43,690 bases of DNA from Xanthobacteraceae bacterium (GCA_030037645.1 JASHQI010000258.1:1-43690), one strand, 5' to 3'. Positions 26,253 through 35,168 are shown, numbered from the stretch's first letter. Made by a program: numbers and translations. Notes: generated by a model from the letters alone, not told the origin.

Positions 26253-27272
26253 TTAGCGTTTGGGGCCGGGAATGATCAGGCCCAGCCGCATGTATTCGCG
26301 CTCCAGCGACACGCGATCCGGGCGCTCCGCCGCGAACATGTTTGGCGGGATCGACGGCTGTTGGTGATAGTCGAACACTGCCGGCGAATAGAGCGGCAGC
26401 CCGGGGCGTTTCTTGAAGGCGCGAAGCTCTTCGACGTTGATGACGGCGCCGATCGTGGTGTCGCCGCTCTGCGATTCGCCCAGCATCTCGCCGCGAAATC
26501 CGACGATGCGCGAATGGCCGTAATCGCTAACCGTTGTGGCCGTGGTGCTGTAGCCGGAATTCGCCATCACCCAGAAGATCATGTTTTCGATGGCACGCGC
26601 ACGATCGAGGTGATGCCAGTAGCTTTCCGGCTCGTTGGTCGGCCGAATGACGATCTCCGCGCCGTTGGCGGTGAGCTGCCGGGCGACTTCCGGCGTCGCA
26701 ACCTCGTGGCACACGCACATGCCGAGCACACCGATCGAAGTCTCGACCACCGGAAAGATCGTCTGCCCGACGGAGCGGCCGTTGGCGAACGCCCTCATGT
26801 AGCGGTCCAGAATGTCGTTCGGGCTGGCGTAGAGAGTCAGCATCAGGTGCCGCATCTTGTGACGCTTGTAGATCAGGGCACCGTCAGGCCCGATTATGAA
26901 CATCGCGTTCATATACTGATTGGGAAATTCGGGCACGATCTCCAGCGCCTGAGCGGCGATGTAGATGTCATTGTCCTTGGCGGCCTGCGTGAGCGGCTCG
27001 AGTTCGGAGCCCGGAATTTCGATTGAAACCTGCATCGGGTCGATCTCGCCGCGAGCGATCTGGCGCCAGTCGGTGAAGCAATATTCCGGGAACGCCACCA
27101 GCCTGACGTTGCCGCCGACCCAGGCGCTCGGCCAGCGGCGGCGCAGAAAGACCGAGAGGCCGATCATGTCGGCCACTCGCTCGACGTTCTCACCGACGTC
27201 GCGACGGTTGCGCGCCACATCGATCGGTGGCTGCATGCAGACCACAAGATAGGGGTTGATCGTCGTGCCCAC
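26253..27272 (-). CDS. Nitrilase-superfamily amidase
   Basis: A 339-residue carbon-nitrogen hydrolase from a GTG at 27272. GGGAG lies about 8 bases upstream of this start, just downstream of the binding-protein stop at 27292; longer readings would overlap that gene. The Glu-Lys-Cys triad is Glu63 (FPEY), a lysine in YKRHK (Lys136 or Lys139) and Cys188 (GMCVCHE). It hydrolyses an amide or nitrile to acid and ammonia. The segment ENMIFWVMANSGYSTTATTVSDYGHSRIVG is characteristic of amidases rather than true nitrilases. Together with the neighbouring isochorismatase-fold amidase it suggests two successive deamidations, or alternative substrates. Confidence 0.82.
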   Translation of the reverse strand: MGTTINPYLVVCMQPPIDVARNRRDVGENVERVADMIGLSVFLRRRWPSAWVGGNVRLVAFPEYCFTDWRQIARGEIDPMQVSIEIPGSELEPLTQAAKDNDIYIAAQALEIVPEFPNQYMNAMFIIGPDGALIYKRHKMRHLMLTLYASPNDILDRYMRAFANGRSVGQTIFPVVETSIGVLGMCVCHEVATPEVARQLTANGAEIVIRPTNEPESYWHHLDRARAIENMIFWVMANSGYSTTATTVSDYGHSRIVGFRGEMLGESQSGDTTIGAVINVEELRAFKKRPGLPLYSPAVFDYHQQPSIPPNMFAAERPDRVSLEREYMRLGLIIPGPKR

Positions 27273-27291
27273 GGCCCAAGCTCCCGCCGCC

Positions 27292-28344
27292 TTAAAGCGA
27301 TCGTTTCTGCAGCTCGTCGAAGTCGGGGTCGGACACGCGGCCGATTTTCTTGGCCGCGCCTTCGGCGTAGCTGGTGTTGAAATATTTTGCGTAATCGGGC
27401 TCATTCTGAATGATGCCCAGTTCCTTCATGGTCCGGCCCCACCAGTGGATCGATGAAGTCAGGAACAGACCGTTGCGGCCCCATTTGTAGCAGTTAGGAT
27501 TGACGAGCTTGATCACTTCGGGCCGATATTTCAGCCGTGCCGTGATCATATCGCGAGCCTTGACGGGGTTCGCCATGATCCAGCGTGCGGTGCGCATCTC
27601 GACCGCCACCACCTTCTCGACGGTGTCGCGGTGCTCTTGAGCGTATTTGGCCGTGGTCACGCTGACGGTTGCCGCCATGTAGGCCACCACCGATGCGTCC
27701 GGGAGGCTGAATAGCGAGCGACCGCCGCTGACCAGCATCTGTTCCGGAAACGGCGTTTCCGCCATCGCCGCCACCACATCACCGCGACTGAGCGCGGCAA
27801 ATTGGGTAGGCGCCGGAATTTCCAGGATGACTGGCTTGATCGCCTTGGCTTTGGCGATCGCCTGCAACATCACGTAACTGATCGAGCCTTTAGCATGGAC
27901 GGCCACCGGCTTGCCGTCGAGTTGCTTGATGTCTTTGATCGGCGAATTGGCCATTATCATCAGCCGGTCGGGCGGCGCCGAGGCATCGCCGTCGTAGGCT
28001 TCCTGGGCGATGACGACGACACCAGCACCGCGTGACGTCAGCGCCACCGCCGGTCCCGCCCCGACGCCCATACCAATATCAATGCCGCCGCCCATCATTG
28101 CTTCATTGACGAGCGGCCCGCCCTCGAAATTCACGATCTGAACATCGAGCCCGGAAGCCTTCCAGTAGCCCAGGTCCTGCGCCACAAACACGAGGGCGCT
28201 GCTGTAGAACGGCACTGCGCCGATGCGAACGACTTCCGCGGCACGTGCACGACGCGACGATGCCGCACCCAACAGCGTCACCGCACCGCCGGCGATAGCG
28301 GCACGGCGACTCAGGCGGCGATTCAGCGTGAATGTGTCCTGCAT
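27292..28344 (-). CDS. ABC importer substrate-binding protein (NMT1 type), set 2
   Basis: A 350-residue exported binding protein. A twin-arginine-like signal (LSRRAAIAGGAVTLLGAA) ends near ARAAE. The mature part VVRIGAVPFYSSALVFVAQDLGYWKASGLDVQIVNFEGG fits the nitrate/taurine/thiamine-precursor family. It lies between the permease (60 bp upstream on the same strand) and the nitrilase-fold gene, 19 bp from its start. Probably brings in a substrate that the two amidases then act on. Confidence 0.86.
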   Translation of the reverse strand: MQDTFTLNRRLSRRAAIAGGAVTLLGAASSRRARAAEVVRIGAVPFYSSALVFVAQDLGYWKASGLDVQIVNFEGGPLVNEAMMGGGIDIGMGVGAGPAVALTSRGAGVVVIAQEAYDGDASAPPDRLMIMANSPIKDIKQLDGKPVAVHAKGSISYVMLQAIAKAKAIKPVILEIPAPTQFAALSRGDVVAAMAETPFPEQMLVSGGRSLFSLPDASVVAYMAATVSVTTAKYAQEHRDTVEKVVAVEMRTARWIMANPVKARDMITARLKYRPEVIKLVNPNCYKWGRNGLFLTSSIHWWGRTMKELGIIQNEPDYAKYFNTSYAEGAAKKIGRVSDPDFDELQKRSL

Positions 28345-28404
28345 GATGTAGCTCCCTCGCTAGAGTAAAAGTCTCGGACCGTCTCTGGGCCGCAGCAACG
28401 GCCG

Positions 28405-29244
28405 CTATGTGTTCTGGCTCTCCTTGGCGCGAATCCACGGGAACAGCGCACGCCCCAGAAGGCGCATGCCGTAGTCGGCAAGAAGTCCGAGGCCACTAAT
28501 GGTGACGATCCCGACAAAAACAATGTCGGTGCGATAGACGCGTTCGGAATCCAGGATCAGCCACCCCAGCCCGTTCTGCGCGGCAACCATTTCCGACGCG
28601 ATGATGACAATAAAGCCGATGCTCAGCGCAATGCGCAGGCCGGTATGGATGAAGGGCGCGGCCGAAGGCAGCGAGACCGTCAGCAATAGTCGCATATGTC
28701 CGGCGCCGAGCGAGCGCGCCGCTCTGATCATGAGTTGGTCGGTGCTCTTCACTCCGGCGATGGTGTTCAGCAGGATCGGAAAGAACGTCGCCATCGTGAT
28801 GACGAACACTTTCGAGCCAAGCCCGATGCCGAACCACAGAATGGCGAGCGGGATCAGCGCGATGGGTGATATGGGGCGGGTCAGTTCGATAAGTGGCGTA
28901 AAAAAATCGCTGGCCAGGCGAAACCACCCGACAAGCAAACCAAGCGTGATGCCGCCGGCAGCCGCGAGCGCATAGCCGATGGCAAGCCGGGCGAGGCTAT
29001 TGGCGGCGTGAAATGCAAGCTCGCCAGAGAGAAGCATCGAGACGAACGTCTCCGCAATCATCGAGGGCGACGGCAGTATGATCGGATCGACGTCGCCGAA
29101 CCGGACTGCAGCTTCCCAGACGGCAAGCACCAGGACCGGTCCGCTGAGACGAACAGTCCATCGCAGCAGCGAGACCGCCCCGGCGCTATGCAGCGACCAT
29201 GGTTTCCGCCTGCTCAGGCACTTCCTCCAACAACACGCGCTCAA
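28405..29244 (-). CDS. ABC importer permease, set 2
   Basis: A membrane protein of up to 279 residues with about six helices. The ATPase-contact loop is around IRAARSLGAGHMRLLLTVSLPSAAPFIHTGLRIAL. The first usable start is a TTG at 29244, which overlaps the ATPase stop by 58 bp and has only a weak ribosome site; the true start could be a later, less usual codon near 29170. The first 30 residues (cysteine- and arginine-rich) do not look like permease, which supports a later start. Partner of the ATPase at 29186-29977 and the binding protein at 27292-28344. Confidence 0.82.
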   Translation of the reverse strand: MSACCWRKCLSRRKPWSLHSAGAVSLLRWTVRLSGPVLVLAVWEAAVRFGDVDPIILPSPSMIAETFVSMLLSGELAFHAANSLARLAIGYALAAAGGITLGLLVGWFRLASDFFTPLIELTRPISPIALIPLAILWFGIGLGSKVFVITMATFFPILLNTIAGVKSTDQLMIRAARSLGAGHMRLLLTVSLPSAAPFIHTGLRIALSIGFIVIIASEMVAAQNGLGWLILDSERVYRTDIVFVGIVTISGLGLLADYGMRLLGRALFPWIRAKESQNT

Positions 29245-29977
29245 GCCGTTCCGTTAGCGCGACGAATTCCGGATCATAGGGATCGCGCGGCCGCGGCAGA
29301 GCGGTCCTGACTTCGAGCCGGATGCTGGCCGGGCGTTTGCTGAGCAGCACAATGCGGTCCGAGAGGTAGATGGCCTCGCTGATGCTGTGAGTGACAAACA
29401 GGACCGTCTTGCCGGTCGCCTGACAGATTCGCGACAGTTCCTTCTGCAGCAGCGATCGCGTCAATGCGTCGAGCGCGCCGAACGGCTCATCGAGCAGCAG
29501 GACCTTCGGTTCGATCACGAGAGCGCGCGCGATTGCGACGCGCTGGCGCATGCCGCCGCTGAGCTCATGCGGCCAATACTCGGCGAAGGCACCCAGCCCG
29601 ACCAGATTCAGCGCAGCGCGCCCCCGCTCCCGCCGCTGGCGGGCCGGAACGCCAACGGCCTCAAGCCCATATTCGACGTTGCGAATGACGCTGCGCCAGG
29701 GAAACAGCGCGTATTCCTGGAAAACAATCGCCAACTCCGGGCCGGGCTTGGTGATCAGTTTGCCCTCGAGGCGAATTTCGCCGCTGGTCCGCGATTCCAG
29801 GCCGGCGACGCAAAGCAACAGCGTGCTTTTGCCACAACCGCTCGGCCCGACCAGCGAAACGAATTCGCCCTCGTCAATGGTCAGGCTGATGTCGTTGAAG
29901 ACCGCGGTTCGATTGCGGGGCGAGCCGTCAAATACCTTACTGACGCGCGAAATCTCGATCTTCGCCCGAGACGCCAT
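29186..29977 (-). CDS. ABC importer ATPase, set 2
   Basis: A 263-residue ATPase. Walker A GPSGCGKS is at residues 44-51, the signature LSGGM at 139-143 and Walker B LLDEP just after 160, with FVTHSISEA as the switch region. The ATG at 29977 has GGAG six bases upstream and is preferred to one at 30016. First gene of the operon ATPase-permease-binding protein-two amidases, and divergent from the MarR gene at 30186. Confidence 0.87.
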   Translation of the reverse strand: MASRAKIEISRVSKVFDGSPRNRTAVFNDISLTIDEGEFVSLVGPSGCGKSTLLLCVAGLESRTSGEIRLEGKLITKPGPELAIVFQEYALFPWRSVIRNVEYGLEAVGVPARQRRERGRAALNLVGLGAFAEYWPHELSGGMRQRVAIARALVIEPKVLLLDEPFGALDALTRSLLQKELSRICQATGKTVLFVTHSISEAIYLSDRIVLLSKRPASIRLEVRTALPRPRDPYDPEFVALTERLERVLLEEVPEQAETMVAA

Positions 29978-30026
29978 GCCACGCTCCGCAGAATTTCGCT
30001 TCGGCGAACCGGCCATTAGATTGTTA

Positions 30027-30040
30027 TATTAGCTAAGATT
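30027..30040 (+). promoter_or_regulatory. Putative shared operator, site B (ABC set 2 / marR divergent region)
   Basis: TATTAGCTAAGATT matches the island motif at 10 of 14 positions, with the core TAGCTAAG intact. It lies between the ABC set 2 operon and the divergent MarR gene, 50 bp before the first and about 145 bp before the second. This is the place expected for a MarR protein that controls itself and its neighbour. Confidence 0.4.
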
Positions 30041-30185
30041 AAAAGTAAATGGAACCGTGAAGCGGGGAGCGCGGGTCGGATTCAGGCCGGACAGTAGCGC
30101 AAATGCATTTACACGCCTTACGCCGAAAGCTAATTTGCCGCGACACTACGGCGCATGGAAAATGACGGCCGAACAGGATCGCTCG

Positions 30186-30767
30186 ATGAAGGTGACTGAA
30201 ATCAAGAACGGGGGCAGGCAGAGCCGCCCCCGCAAGCCGCCGTTGACGGTCAGCCGCCCCGAACTGCTGATCAAGGGTTCAGATCAGGAATTCCGCCGTC
30301 TGGTCCACGGCCTGTTCGCCTATCTGGCGATCCACACCGGCATCCGAGACGGCTATGCCGAGCTGCTTGGCATCGGCGGCCAGCAATACACGATATTGCT
30401 GTGTATCCGGCATCTCGGCGCTAGCAAGCCCGTCAGCGTACGCACCATTGCCGACCATCTGCGGCTCAGCGGATCGTTCATCACCGTCGAGACCAACAAA
30501 CTGGAAGCCATGGGGCTGGTCCGCAAGAAGCGGCAGACTCGCGATCGGCGCATGTTGTCGCTCAAAGTGACACCGCGAGGCGATCAACTCATGGATAGCA
30601 TCGCGCCGTTGCGCCGGCAGGTGAACGACACCCAATTCAGCGTGCTCAACGCCGCAGAGTTTCGCATGCTGGTGGCAACGATCTACCGGCTAATCGAGAG
30701 TGGTGACCACGCACTTTCGTTGCTCCAGTTTCTCAAAGCCGATCGGCGGGTTCGTGCGGCAGAATAG
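30186..30767 (+). CDS. MarR-family transcription regulator
   Basis: About 193 residues. The winged-helix part spans about 60-130: ILLCIRHLGASKPVSVRTIADHLRLSGSFITVETNKLEAMG, then the basic wing RKKRQTRDRRMLSLKVT. Starts at 30057 and 30162 are also open; the ATG at 30186 has AGGA seven bases upstream. MarR proteins usually repress aromatic-degradation or efflux genes and release DNA when they bind an acidic ligand. It is divergent from ABC set 2 with site B in between, and is the only such regulator within the island apart from IclR, so it is the best candidate for the motif-defined regulon. Confidence 0.85.
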   Translation: MKVTEIKNGGRQSRPRKPPLTVSRPELLIKGSDQEFRRLVHGLFAYLAIHTGIRDGYAELLGIGGQQYTILLCIRHLGASKPVSVRTIADHLRLSGSFITVETNKLEAMGLVRKKRQTRDRRMLSLKVTPRGDQLMDSIAPLRRQVNDTQFSVLNAAEFRMLVATIYRLIESGDHALSLLQFLKADRRVRAAE

Positions 30768-30808
30768 AGCCGTCCCAAAAAACGGCGCCGCGCGGTCGGG
30801 GCTGCTAG

Positions 30809-31813
30809 TCACGGCGGCAGATCGAGAACGCCGGCATGGGTCTCGGCCGCAAACAGTTCGTCGATCTTGGCGATCGGCTTTTCCAAGAGACCCTGGTCCC
30901 AGGAGTGGCGGGCGGCGGTTTCGAGCACGTGCCGGTTCTCCTCCAGCCCAAACGACCAATAGTCCTTGCCCATGACATCCTGCGTTTCCTCGATGTGATG
31001 GGTGAGCCAAGGCACGGTGACGTGCAGCGGCGGCGACAGCGTGAGCCGGCGCATGGCGAGGGCCTTGGCGTATACAAATGCCTTGTAGAGCGCCTGCGCC
31101 ACCCAGGAATGCTTCTCGTAAATATCTCTCCGCAGGACAACGACGTGCATGATGGGAAAGATCCGCGTCCGCCGGAAGTAGTCCATTTCCACGGCGCGGA
31201 AATCCGGGAACAGCCGCGCCACGTTGGGCGAACCGCGCAGGAAGGAGGCCGGCCGCTTCGGGAAGATCGCATCGAGCTTGCCGCCATCGAGCCAGCCGTC
31301 GAGCGTCTGATCGCCCGGGATGATGGTGGCACGTACACGCGGCGGCAGTTCGAGCGAGATGCGCGGAGCGAAATACGGATCGGGTTCGTTGTAGCCGCCG
31401 AAAAACCATTCGACGTCTTCGTCGCGCACGCCGAAATCGTCTTGCAGGAAGCCGCGTATCCAGAGCGCCGCCGTCTGGATGTATTCTTCTACGCCGATCC
31501 GCTTGCCTTTGAGGTCGTGCGGCGAACGAATGCCGGAATTCACGTTGATCCAGACATGCTCGTGGCGAAAGCGCCGCGACGGAAACACGGGAATGCCGAT
31601 GAAGCGCCGATCGCCCCGCGCGTACAGGGTCATGAAGGTGGACAGCGAGAATTCCGCGGCGTCGAACTCGGCGTGGCGCGCCTGCCGGCGGAACGTTTCG
31701 ACCGGCATCATCGGCAGGAAGTTGAGTTCGACGCCTTCGACCGGGACGGATCCGTCGTGCAGGCCGTAGGTGCGGTCGTACAGGCCGCACGCGAGGGTGA
31801 GCGGAAGCTTCAT
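30809..31813 (-). CDS. 4,5-dihydroxyphthalate decarboxylase-like protein, copy 2
   Basis: A 334-residue protein of the same family as 7733-8767, with no signal peptide. It reads LTLACGLYDRTYGLHDGSVPVEGVELNFLP, then FDAAEFSLSTFMTLYARGD, FPSRRFRHEHVWINVNSGI and FRRTRIFPIMHVVVLRRDIYE. The N-terminal start is that of annotated 4,5-dihydroxyphthalate decarboxylases. It is only moderately similar to copy 1. It lies downstream of a TctC gene (57 bp gap), just as copy 1 shares an operon with the other TctC. The pairing suggests a real functional link with TctC transport. Enzyme or binding protein cannot be decided here. Confidence 0.75.
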   Translation of the reverse strand: MKLPLTLACGLYDRTYGLHDGSVPVEGVELNFLPMMPVETFRRQARHAEFDAAEFSLSTFMTLYARGDRRFIGIPVFPSRRFRHEHVWINVNSGIRSPHDLKGKRIGVEEYIQTAALWIRGFLQDDFGVRDEDVEWFFGGYNEPDPYFAPRISLELPPRVRATIIPGDQTLDGWLDGGKLDAIFPKRPASFLRGSPNVARLFPDFRAVEMDYFRRTRIFPIMHVVVLRRDIYEKHSWVAQALYKAFVYAKALAMRRLTLSPPLHVTVPWLTHHIEETQDVMGKDYWSFGLEENRHVLETAARHSWDQGLLEKPIAKIDELFAAETHAGVLDLPP

Positions 31814-31870
31814 GTTCAGGGAGCCTTTTTTTAAGGAGTGCTTTGCCGGGAAAATTGCGCTCGCGGCCGC

Positions 31871-32899
31871 TCAGAAGCCGAGCAGTGTCTTGGTTCTGTC
31901 GAGCACCGCCGTCGGCGTTGCGGACGACTGCTCGATGAACTTCGCAATCTCGATGCCGGACGTCGGATCGATGCCGAGGCCCCGGGCGGTCAGCGTATTG
32001 CGGAATTCTGGATCGTTCATGGTTTCGTTGAAGGCCTTGCGCAAGGTCGCAAGCCGCTCTGGCGGGAGTCCGGGCGGAGCGGCGATGACGCGACCCAAAA
32101 CCGCGGGCGACGCCAGAAAGGTCATGACCTGCTTGTCTTGCGGTGTTGACGCCAGTTCGAGGAGCGTCGGCACGTCGGCGAGCTGCGGGTCACGCTTCAC
32201 TCCGGTCTGCGCAATGAACGCAATCTCCTTGCGCTTGATCCAGTCGGGGCGCAAAGCGTCCCAGATCTCGAGACCCATCGCCATGCCGCTCACCTCGCCG
32301 GATTGCATAGCGAGCAGAATAGCACCCGAACTGTCGTAGCCGAGGACGATCTTGAATTTCGTGCCGAGCAGCGCGTTCATAATTCGTGGATAGATGTAAA
32401 GATCGGCCGACTTTCCGGTCGCGCCGATGACCAACGGCTTGGTTTTGGCGTCTTCCAGGCTGATGGGAGAAGGCTTCTGCATCACGCCGACGGCATTGAC
32501 CATCGGGGCGATGCTGCCGATCCATCCGAATTTGGTGGCGTCAAAATGCGCACCGGACGGCTGCAGAGCCTGTGTCACCGTCATCGTGCTGAACAATGAG
32601 GCGATGGTCGTGCCGTTATTGGGAGCGACGTTATAGAGGTCGTCCGCGGCCACGTTGCCACCGCCCCCGGGCATGTTTTGCACGACCACGGTCGGATTAC
32701 CGGGAATGTGCTTGCCCAGATACCGGCCGAGGAACTGACCGTAGAGCGAGTAGCCACCGCCGGGGCCGGTCGGCACGATCAGCGTCACCTGGCGGCCGGA
32801 ATAGAAATCGGCGGCGGGATCGGCGTTCGCCGCCGCAACGCCGATGATTGCGGCGAAGAACCAAAGGATGAATAACTTGTAGACCCGATACGGCGACAT
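31871..32899 (-). CDS. tctC: TctC/Bug-type solute-binding protein, copy 2
   Basis: About 342 residues with a hydrophobic export signal (YKLFILWFFAAIIGVAAANA). The Bug signature is present as DFYSGRQVTLIVPTGPGGGYSLYGQFLGRYLGKHIPGNP, followed by VVQNMPGGGGNVAADDLYN. The ATG at 32899 is preferred to one at 32911 because GGGA sits closer to it. It is only distantly similar to the TctC at 10409-11389. Its permease is probably the fused TctA-TctB just upstream (33038-35083). A strong hairpin and site C lie in its leader. Confidence 0.85.
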   Translation of the reverse strand: MSPYRVYKLFILWFFAAIIGVAAANADPAADFYSGRQVTLIVPTGPGGGYSLYGQFLGRYLGKHIPGNPTVVVQNMPGGGGNVAADDLYNVAPNNGTTIASLFSTMTVTQALQPSGAHFDATKFGWIGSIAPMVNAVGVMQKPSPISLEDAKTKPLVIGATGKSADLYIYPRIMNALLGTKFKIVLGYDSSGAILLAMQSGEVSGMAMGLEIWDALRPDWIKRKEIAFIAQTGVKRDPQLADVPTLLELASTPQDKQVMTFLASPAVLGRVIAAPPGLPPERLATLRKAFNETMNDPEFRNTLTARGLGIDPTSGIEIAKFIEQSSATPTAVLDRTKTLLGF

Positions 32900-32920
32900 G
32901 AGGCTTCCCATCGGGGCGCC

Positions 32921-32939
32921 GGGCGTCCGTCGGACGCCC
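32921..32939. promoter_or_regulatory. Perfect inverted repeat in the tctC leader
   Basis: GGGCGTCCG and CGGACGCCC are perfect 9 bp arms around a single base. It lies 22 bases before the chosen tctC start. It may end transcripts from the upstream permease gene or fold in the tctC leader. There is no T-run, so a regulatory hairpin is as likely as a terminator. Confidence 0.4.
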
Positions 32940-32989
32940 TGACCATAACCGGCAGCCGAGGCCGCGATTTCAGCGGACTTCGACGGTTA

Positions 32990-33007
32990 TGTCAAATAGC
33001 TAAGTTA
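32990..33007 (+). promoter_or_regulatory. Putative shared operator, site C (before tctC copy 2)
   Basis: TGTCAAATAGCTAAGTTA contains the island motif AAATAGCTAAGTTA, used here as the reference. The first 15 bases match site D (TGTCAATAAGCTAAC) at 12 of 15. It lies between the permease stop and the tctC start, and probably marks a promoter of the tctC-decarboxylase pair. Confidence 0.45.
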
Positions 33008-33037
33008 TCAATCGACTGTTGTAAGACGTCGCTGCGC

Positions 33038-35083
33038 TCAGAACCACGGTGAATACGTGCGCAGCTGCGGAAAGATGTTGCCGGCGAGCGACGGTGGCCA
33101 AGCCTCGTGCACGAGATGGTCGAATACGAGCCACAGGAATGCGAACAGGCCGAATGAAACGGCAAGCGCGATCGGCCAGCGTTCCGATCCCTGCCAACGC
33201 ATGAACAGCAACGCCGACAGCACGAGTGCCGGCACGAAGCCGATCAGCACACTGATCAGCAGAACGCCGTAGATCCAGATGAAGTATTTAAGTGCGCGAA
33301 GGTAGATTTCACGATCAGCGAGATCGCCATAGCCGATCTCGCCGTCCATCCCAGGCGGTTCGGTCGTGCGTTCCCGCCGGGTTTCTCCGATGGAAATACG
33401 GCGGCTAAACGTTTCGCTTGCGAACAAGCTTGCGGCAAAGACGATGCCGAACAGCGACACCGTTTCCGGCATCAGTTTCGCCGCAAACGGCCACGACCAC
33501 TCGATGCCGAGCGAACAGACGAAGATGACCAGAACGAACGACGCAAAAATGCTCGCGACCGATATGGCGGGACGGCCGAACGATAGCGCCCGCAGTTGCC
33601 AAAGTCGCTCGCCGCGCAGCGAAAGCAACGGCCGCGCTACGCTCAGGATCGACGCGGCGAACATCAACAGCACGAACCAGTCGGTCAGCCAGTCCCAGCC
33701 GTATCGCTCCACCGAGATGAACATATAGCGCTCGATCAGCTTGCCCAGCACGAAGCCGAGCACGAGCGGCGGGCGCGGCCAGCCGGCGCGCTTCATCACC
33801 CACCCGGCAGTGCCGAAAATCAGCAACGCAACGATATCGCCCCAGCTATGCTGGCCCTCGAATGCGCCTATATAGACCAGCGTCATGACGATCGGCAGCA
33901 GCAGGCTATATCGCAGGGTCGAGAGCCGGGCGAACTGATTGGCCAAGCCGAAGCAGATCAGCGTGCCGAACACGTTGGCCAAGGTGAGACTCCAGACGAT
34001 GGTATAGGTCAGGTCGAGATGCTTGGTCAGCATGTCGGGGCCGGGCACGATCCCCTGGATCAAAAACGCGCCGAGAAGGATCGCCATCGATGGTTGACCA
34101 GGCACCCCGAAGGCGATGGTCGTGACCAGCGATCCGCCCTCTCGTGCGTTGGTCGAACTCTCGGCGGCGATGACGCCGCGCACGTCGCCTTTGCCGAAGC
34201 TTTGCGCGGCGCCTTTTTCGGTCTTAATTGCATGGCCGTAGGCGATCCAGTCGATCACCGGCGCGCCGATTCCCGGCACCATGGCGCAGACCGCACCCAG
34301 CGCCCCGGTGCGCACCACCAAAGACCAATGGCTGGCGGAGTCTTTCCAGCCTTGCCATTGGCCCTTGGTCAGGTCGAGGCGGGCATCGCGCGCGATTGCG
34401 CGGCGGTTGATCATGATGTCGCACAGCTCCGGAACGGCGAAAATGCCAAGCGCGACCGGCACGATCGGTATTCCATTCCAGAGATAGAGGGTGCCGACGG
34501 TGAACCGCAGGGTACCGCTCTGCGAATCCTCGCCGACCATGGAGAGCAGAAGCCCAAGCAGCGCGGCGACAACTCCCTTCATCGGCGCGTTGCCGGAAAG
34601 CGAGGCGGCCAGCGTCATCCCGAAAACGCAAACCGCCAGCAATTCCGGCGACTGAAAGAACAGTACGATGGGACTGATGATCGGTATGGTGAAGCCGAGG
34701 ATGATCGCGCCGATGAGTCCGCCGATCAGAGACGAGCTGAAAGCGGCACCGAGCGCGCGCCCCGCCTCGCCACGCTTGGCCATCGGATAGCCGTCCATCA
34801 CGGTCGCCGCGCATCCCACCGTTCCCGGCATGCCGAACAGCACCGCCGGGATGACGTCGCCGTGGCTGATTGCGGCGGCCAGCCCCATCAGGATGGCCAT
34901 CGCCGAATAAGGGTCCATGCCGAATGTGAACGGCAGCAACAACGCCAGGGCGGCGATACCGCCGAGGCCCGGAATTACGCCTGCCATCAGCCCGAATAAA
35001 ACGCCGCTGAGCAAAAGTCCCATGCGAAGCGGCGTGAAAAGCACGTCCAGTGCGGATGCCGCCTCGTGAAGAACGTTCACCAT
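33038..35083 (-). CDS. tctA: Fused TctA-TctB permease of the tripartite tricarboxylate transporter
   Basis: A 681-residue membrane protein. Residues 1 to about 500 are a TctA subunit, with the glycine-rich signatures GVIPGLGGIAALALLLPFTF and GDVIPAVLFGMPGTVG and the second-half repeat MVPGIGAPVIDWIAYGH. Residues about 520-680 add four more helices and match a TctB subunit (FASFVLVIFVCSLGIEWSWPF, then FIWIYGVLLISVLIGFVP). TctA and TctB are usually separate genes, and a fusion is less common. It moves organic acids together with a TctC protein. The ATG at 35083 directly follows a GTG at 35086. It follows ubiD copy 2 by about 85 bp. Confidence 0.82.
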   Translation of the reverse strand: MVNVLHEAASALDVLFTPLRMGLLLSGVLFGLMAGVIPGLGGIAALALLLPFTFGMDPYSAMAILMGLAAAISHGDVIPAVLFGMPGTVGCAATVMDGYPMAKRGEAGRALGAAFSSSLIGGLIGAIILGFTIPIISPIVLFFQSPELLAVCVFGMTLAASLSGNAPMKGVVAALLGLLLSMVGEDSQSGTLRFTVGTLYLWNGIPIVPVALGIFAVPELCDIMINRRAIARDARLDLTKGQWQGWKDSASHWSLVVRTGALGAVCAMVPGIGAPVIDWIAYGHAIKTEKGAAQSFGKGDVRGVIAAESSTNAREGGSLVTTIAFGVPGQPSMAILLGAFLIQGIVPGPDMLTKHLDLTYTIVWSLTLANVFGTLICFGLANQFARLSTLRYSLLLPIVMTLVYIGAFEGQHSWGDIVALLIFGTAGWVMKRAGWPRPPLVLGFVLGKLIERYMFISVERYGWDWLTDWFVLLMFAASILSVARPLLSLRGERLWQLRALSFGRPAISVASIFASFVLVIFVCSLGIEWSWPFAAKLMPETVSLFGIVFAASLFASETFSRRISIGETRRERTTEPPGMDGEIGYGDLADREIYLRALKYFIWIYGVLLISVLIGFVPALVLSALLFMRWQGSERWPIALAVSFGLFAFLWLVFDHLVHEAWPPSLAGNIFPQLRTYSPWF

Positions 35084-35168
35084 CACGCAACTTCGCTGTG
35101 GCGTTAGTCCCCGCAGTCCCGGTGCGCCGGTAGAAGCATCGGGTGTTGCGATGCTCGTTGGTAGCTAT

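Noticed and set aside
30768-30808. Terminator between marR and the decarboxylase-like gene
   Set aside because: Only a 5 bp stem (GCCGT / ACGGC) can be formed, and no T-run follows in either direction.
33596-34999. A 467-codon plus-strand open frame opposite the TctA-TctB gene
   Set aside because: It is rich in His, Arg, Asp and Gln with no domain, while the minus strand encodes a clear membrane permease; such mirror frames are expected opposite hydrophobic GC-rich genes.
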